DNA of 64,000 nt, from the NCBI GenBank assembly GCA_964606695.1, contig CAZSHG010000001.1, forward strand, positions 155,628-219,627, read 5' to 3'. Numbering within the stretch: the first letter of the stretch is position 1; every line of letters begins with the position of its first letter. Under the pieces are notes generated by a model. It was given only the letters and a program-made list of their open reading frames with translations, was not told the origin of the DNA and made no database searches. The DNA comes from CAZSHG01 sp964606695 [NCBI: uncultured bacterium]. GTDB taxonomy: Bacteria; UBP14; UBA6098. Shown piece by piece: positions 61,417 through 64,000 of this stretch. The position numbers were made by a program, and so were the translations under genes.

Positions 61417-61998
61417 TTATTCCAGTTCATGCCTGAAATGTCGGAGTATTTTCCATCCCGAAGGCAACAATATAGCCGCAATGACCAGTTTCATAATATC
61501 TCCCGGAATAAAGGGCAAAAGACCGAGGGTAAAGACCTTATCAACCCCCACGAAGTTTGCCAGCCAGGGCAGGCCGCAGATATAAATCGCGATATTTCCG
61601 GCAAGCATCGCCAGAAATGCGGTAACGACATTTCTATTCCATCCGCGTTCGGATAAATATCCTGCAATAAACGTTGCCGGAACAAACCCGATGAGATAAC
61701 CTCCCGTCGGGCCGAGAAGATAAGCCACGCCGCTCATCCCGCCCGCGAAAACCGGCAAGCCCGCGATTCCCTGTCCGAGATAGAGCAAAACACTACCCGT
61801 GCCGCGAACCTTGCCCAAAAGCGCACCTACAAGTAAAACAGCCAAAGTCTGACCGGTTATCGGAACCGGGCCGAAGGGCAGAATTATTTTTACCATCGAC
61901 GACAGCGCGATTATAGCGCTACCGCCTACAATACAGCTTATATCGAACAATCGCGTTTTGTATCCCACTGTGGGACGAAGAACATCGGCGTATGTCAA
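61417..61998 (-). CDS. bioY: biotin transporter S component
   Basis: 193 residues with six membrane helices; ECF-type biotin uptake. Marks: PFGPVPITGQTLAVLLVGALLG, GLPVFAGGMSGVAYLLGPTGGYLIGF, LPFIPGDIMKLVIAA. The start is TTG 61998 with GGAGG 5 nt upstream; an in-frame TTG at 62010 overlaps the RBS. BioM/BioN partners are not present, as is common for solitary BioY. Confidence 0.92.
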   Translation of the reverse strand: MTYADVLRPTVGYKTRLFDISCIVGGSAIIALSSMVKIILPFGPVPITGQTLAVLLVGALLGKVRGTGSVLLYLGQGIAGLPVFAGGMSGVAYLLGPTGGYLIGFVPATFIAGYLSERGWNRNVVTAFLAMLAGNIAIYICGLPWLANFVGVDKVFTLGLLPFIPGDIMKLVIAAILLPSGWKILRHFRHELE

Positions 61999-62049
61999 TT
62001 TAGCCTCCAATCGAAATCAAATAAATCTACAATGAAAAGTAAGTGGTAA

Positions 62050-62346
62050 AATTTATATGTCAAAGGAAAAATCGGGTTTTACAAGATAGGATTCACTCAC
62101 GAGGAAATGATCGAGGGGAACTACGCAACGTTCTACAAATCCAACACCGGACGCAAACTCGGGAAAACACTCGGCCAACACGGCATCGAAGTCGAGCTGT
62201 TGCTACACGAGGATATAGGACTGCGTTGGATAAGAAATCCGATAGTCCGTTTCGCGGTCGAGGCCTTCCATAAAATCACCAATATCCCGGGATTACGGTG
62301 TTTCAAGAGGGAATTGGTCTGCGTAGCGCGTAAAAAAGCCCGATAG
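62050..62346 (+). pseudogene. possible C-terminal remnant of a SAM-dependent methyltransferase
   Basis: An open frame without RBS or good start: ...GFYKIGFTHEEM, then KLGKTLGQHGIEVELLLHEDIGLRWIRNPIVRFAVEAF and ending in FKRELVCVARKKAR. The tail resembles the C-terminal strand region of some class I methyltransferases. A stop lies just upstream and no catalytic G-x-G-x-G motif is present, so the rest of the gene seems lost. Low certainty. Confidence 0.35.
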
Positions 62347-62353
62347 GTCGATG

Positions 62354-62734
62354 CTATTTTTTCCGCGTTACTATCTGCGATTTGGACACGAAGCCGAATT
62401 CCAGCAGGCGATGATCCTCGCGCCCCCATATCGCGCACAGCCATTTAAACAGGGATGACAGGAGCCGATTGCCGCGCTTCCGTTCGGCGCGTTTGGCCAC
62501 CGCCGCGTGATGCCGCTCCGATTTTTCCTTATCCTGCGTCGCGATAGCGTCCTCCAGCTCCGCCGCCTTGTCCGAGATTTTGTCGAAATGCGATTCCGGC
62601 AGGGCGTAGTGACTTCCAGCGTCGATATAACGATGATTCGCCGCGGCCATTTTTTCCGCCAGGGCGATTAGCTTCAGACGCTGAAGCGGCAGTTTTCCTC
62701 GCGTCCGACGGATAAAGCGATTTTCAGATGACAA
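62354..62734 (-). CDS. small basic protein of unknown function
   Basis: A 126-residue frame starting TTG 62734, with AAGGG about 8 nt upstream. Rich in Arg, Lys and Ala with helical stretches (KAAELEDAIATQDKEKSERHHAAVAKRAERKRG). No signal peptide or recognised domain. It converges on the methyltransferase remnant and lies 13 bp from the next gene, which supports but does not prove that it is real. Confidence 0.4.
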   Translation of the reverse strand: MSSENRFIRRTRGKLPLQRLKLIALAEKMAAANHRYIDAGSHYALPESHFDKISDKAAELEDAIATQDKEKSERHHAAVAKRAERKRGNRLLSSLFKWLCAIWGREDHRLLEFGFVSKSQIVTRKK

Positions 62735-62747
62735 CTTTGCACCCTTT

Positions 62748-63275
62748 CTACTCTATACGGACAAGGGTCTCCTTAGCCTTGTCGGTCTCGTGGCAGTAAC
62801 CCTCGAGAAAACCTGTTTCTTTGTCGTAGTATTGCGTATGGCGTTCGCTTTGCAGACACGCATAGACGCTCTTGCCGTTGTAAGTGTCTTCAATGATCTT
62901 CATCTTGCCGATGCTACCTGAAGCCAGGACCTTCGGATCGATCCAGAGGGGAGCACCCCCTGCAAGTACGTCCATGACTTCGTTGTATTTAAAGAATCCA
63001 TTTACCTTCAAGGGATCCTGCTCTCTCGGACCGAACTCGTTGGTATAAGTCTTGATACAATCGAACATGCCGTCGTCCCTCTTCACGAACCTTATGTCGA
63101 TAGTTTTCTCTATCATCCCCCGTCCCTTCAACTCTGAGGACTCTCTGTATGAGAACGACATCTCGTTCTGAAGGGGTGCTGTTGTAAAAACCGATGGTTC
63201 CCTGCCGTCGCCACAAGCTATAAACAAAATGAGTAGTATCATTAAAAGGGTGGTCATCATTGCGGGGATTTTCAT
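62748..63275 (-). CDS. lipoprotein of unknown function
   Basis: 175 residues from ATG 63275 (AAAGGAG upstream), with lipobox LFIAC. The mature part (MSFSYRESSELKGRGMIEKTIDIRFVKRDDGMFDCIKTYTNEFG) looks like a small beta protein; no domain recognised. First gene after the rRNA operon on the minus strand; the 195-bp spacer to 5S shows no further gene. Confidence 0.65.
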   Translation of the reverse strand: MKIPAMMTTLLMILLILFIACGDGREPSVFTTAPLQNEMSFSYRESSELKGRGMIEKTIDIRFVKRDDGMFDCIKTYTNEFGPREQDPLKVNGFFKYNEVMDVLAGGAPLWIDPKVLASGSIGKMKIIEDTYNGKSVYACLQSERHTQYYDKETGFLEGYCHETDKAKETLVRIE

Positions 63276-63470
63276 TTTGATTCTCCTTTCGCCGAATTTA
63301 TCCGGGAAACTTGTCCGCGCTAATTTACCTGAACATCTAAACTGCATCCTTACGGTATAACAACTTGAGTTCTAAAGCTGGATAAATCACTCGAAATTAA
63401 CATCTTATTACCGATACTTCCAGTTTTTTAGATTAATAAGAAGAAACAAAGAAATCAAGGCATAAAAAAG

Positions 63471-63588
63471 TCCCGGCAGTGACCTACTCTTCCACACCGT
63501 TGCCAGTGCAGTACCATCGGCGATGAAGGGCTTAGCTTCCGTGTTCGGAATGGAAACGGGCGTGGCCCCTTCTCTATGACTACCGGGA
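63471..63588 (-). rRNA. rrf: 5S ribosomal RNA
   Basis: Read on the minus strand it starts TCCCGGTAGTCATAG and ends CACTGCCGGGA, the paired terminal stem. It contains the loop A/B hallmarks CACGCCCGTTTCCATTCCG and AACACGGAAGCTAAG. A T6 tract follows the 3' end. Boundaries good to a few bases. Confidence 0.95.
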
Positions 63589-63661
63589 AAATTTATATTA
63601 ATAAGGAGTCTTTCGGTTCAAAGCAGAGAAACTGTAGCGAACGTGCTTTAAATGAAATTAA

Positions 63662-64000
<339 letters not shown>

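Noticed and set aside
63589-63661. tRNA between 5S and 23S
   Set aside because: No cloverleaf or TTC loop in the ~70-nt spacer. I also saw no convincing tRNA in the other intergenic spacers I read.

Overview
The window looks like a chromosomal segment of a moderate-GC, Gram-negative bacterium of the FCB (Fibrobacteres-Chlorobi-Bacteroidetes) superphylum, probably one of its uncultured candidate phyla; the exact phylum cannot be fixed from sequence alone. Reasons: at least five secreted proteins end in a C-terminal sorting-type domain with the core PNPFN and a terminal V-L-L-K-like strand (type IX secretion cargo style). There is also a PorE-like TPR/PD40/OmpA protein, a LolD lipoprotein exporter ATPase, several outer-membrane-barrel-like proteins, and a bacterial geranylgeranylglyceryl phosphate synthase. 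Starts use ATG, TTG and GTG freely, and several promoters match TTGAC(A/T)-N16/17-TAnnnT.

Layout. 1-8.1 kb (+): metG 3' part, a UDP-sugar dehydrogenase, purF, ppdK, an M42 aminopeptidase. 8.3-12.2 kb (+): alaS, a DnaQ-type exonuclease and GGGP synthase, tightly packed. 12.3-21.4 kb (+): two large secreted peptidases, a gingipain-type C25 enzyme and an 1865-residue subtilisin with four Asp-rich repeats. 21.6-28.1 kb (-): ABC-F ATPase, priA, a TPR lipoprotein and a TIGR02757 protein with a structured leader. 28.4-32.1 kb (+): two more sorting-domain proteins, a glutaminase-fold protein and a sialidase-like propeller. 32.1-42.7 kb is mostly (-): ilvE with two membrane proteins; an operon lolD-mcsA-mcsB-like-panD-glmU(N-terminal domain)-two small genes; a secreted protein; and a DtxR-family regulator with coaBC. 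42.9-44.5 kb (+): a pair of barrel-like proteins. 44.6-50.2 kb (-): recN, a CDP-alcohol phosphatidyltransferase, a TrkA-type K+ protein, a lipoprotein, a two-domain retropepsin-like protein and a periplasmic protein. 50.7-63.3 kb (-): M19 dipeptidase, an RlmN/Cfr-like radical SAM protein with a CxxC-less flavoprotein, DUF2752 and two YIP1 membrane proteins, the PorE-like protein, another sorting-domain protein, an AT-rich glycosyltransferase, cupin, small secreted proteins and bioY. The right edge carries 5S and the 3' end of 23S rRNA on the minus strand.

The most unusual content is non-coding. Three intergenic segments (8141-8242, 21376-21644, 50351-50629) share a terminal inverted repeat with the core GGGGCGTCG. 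Two of them consist of an outer stem enclosing three long inverted-repeat arms that abut with almost no unpaired base, so each can be drawn as a complete four-way junction. The arm sequences differ between copies but pairing is kept, arm loops fall into two size classes (about 72 and about 35 nt), and short loop motifs are shared. All three lie just downstream of a coding region's 3' end. I do not recognise this as any described element.

Other points worth attention: an McsB homologue that has lost the guanidino-kinase active-site motifs while keeping its McsA partner; a probable AUC start for priA; a promoter plus G-U-supported structured leader before the TIGR02757 gene; a near-leaderless DtxR-type regulator; and a retropepsin-like protein whose two DTG-type motifs read DNG and DCG.
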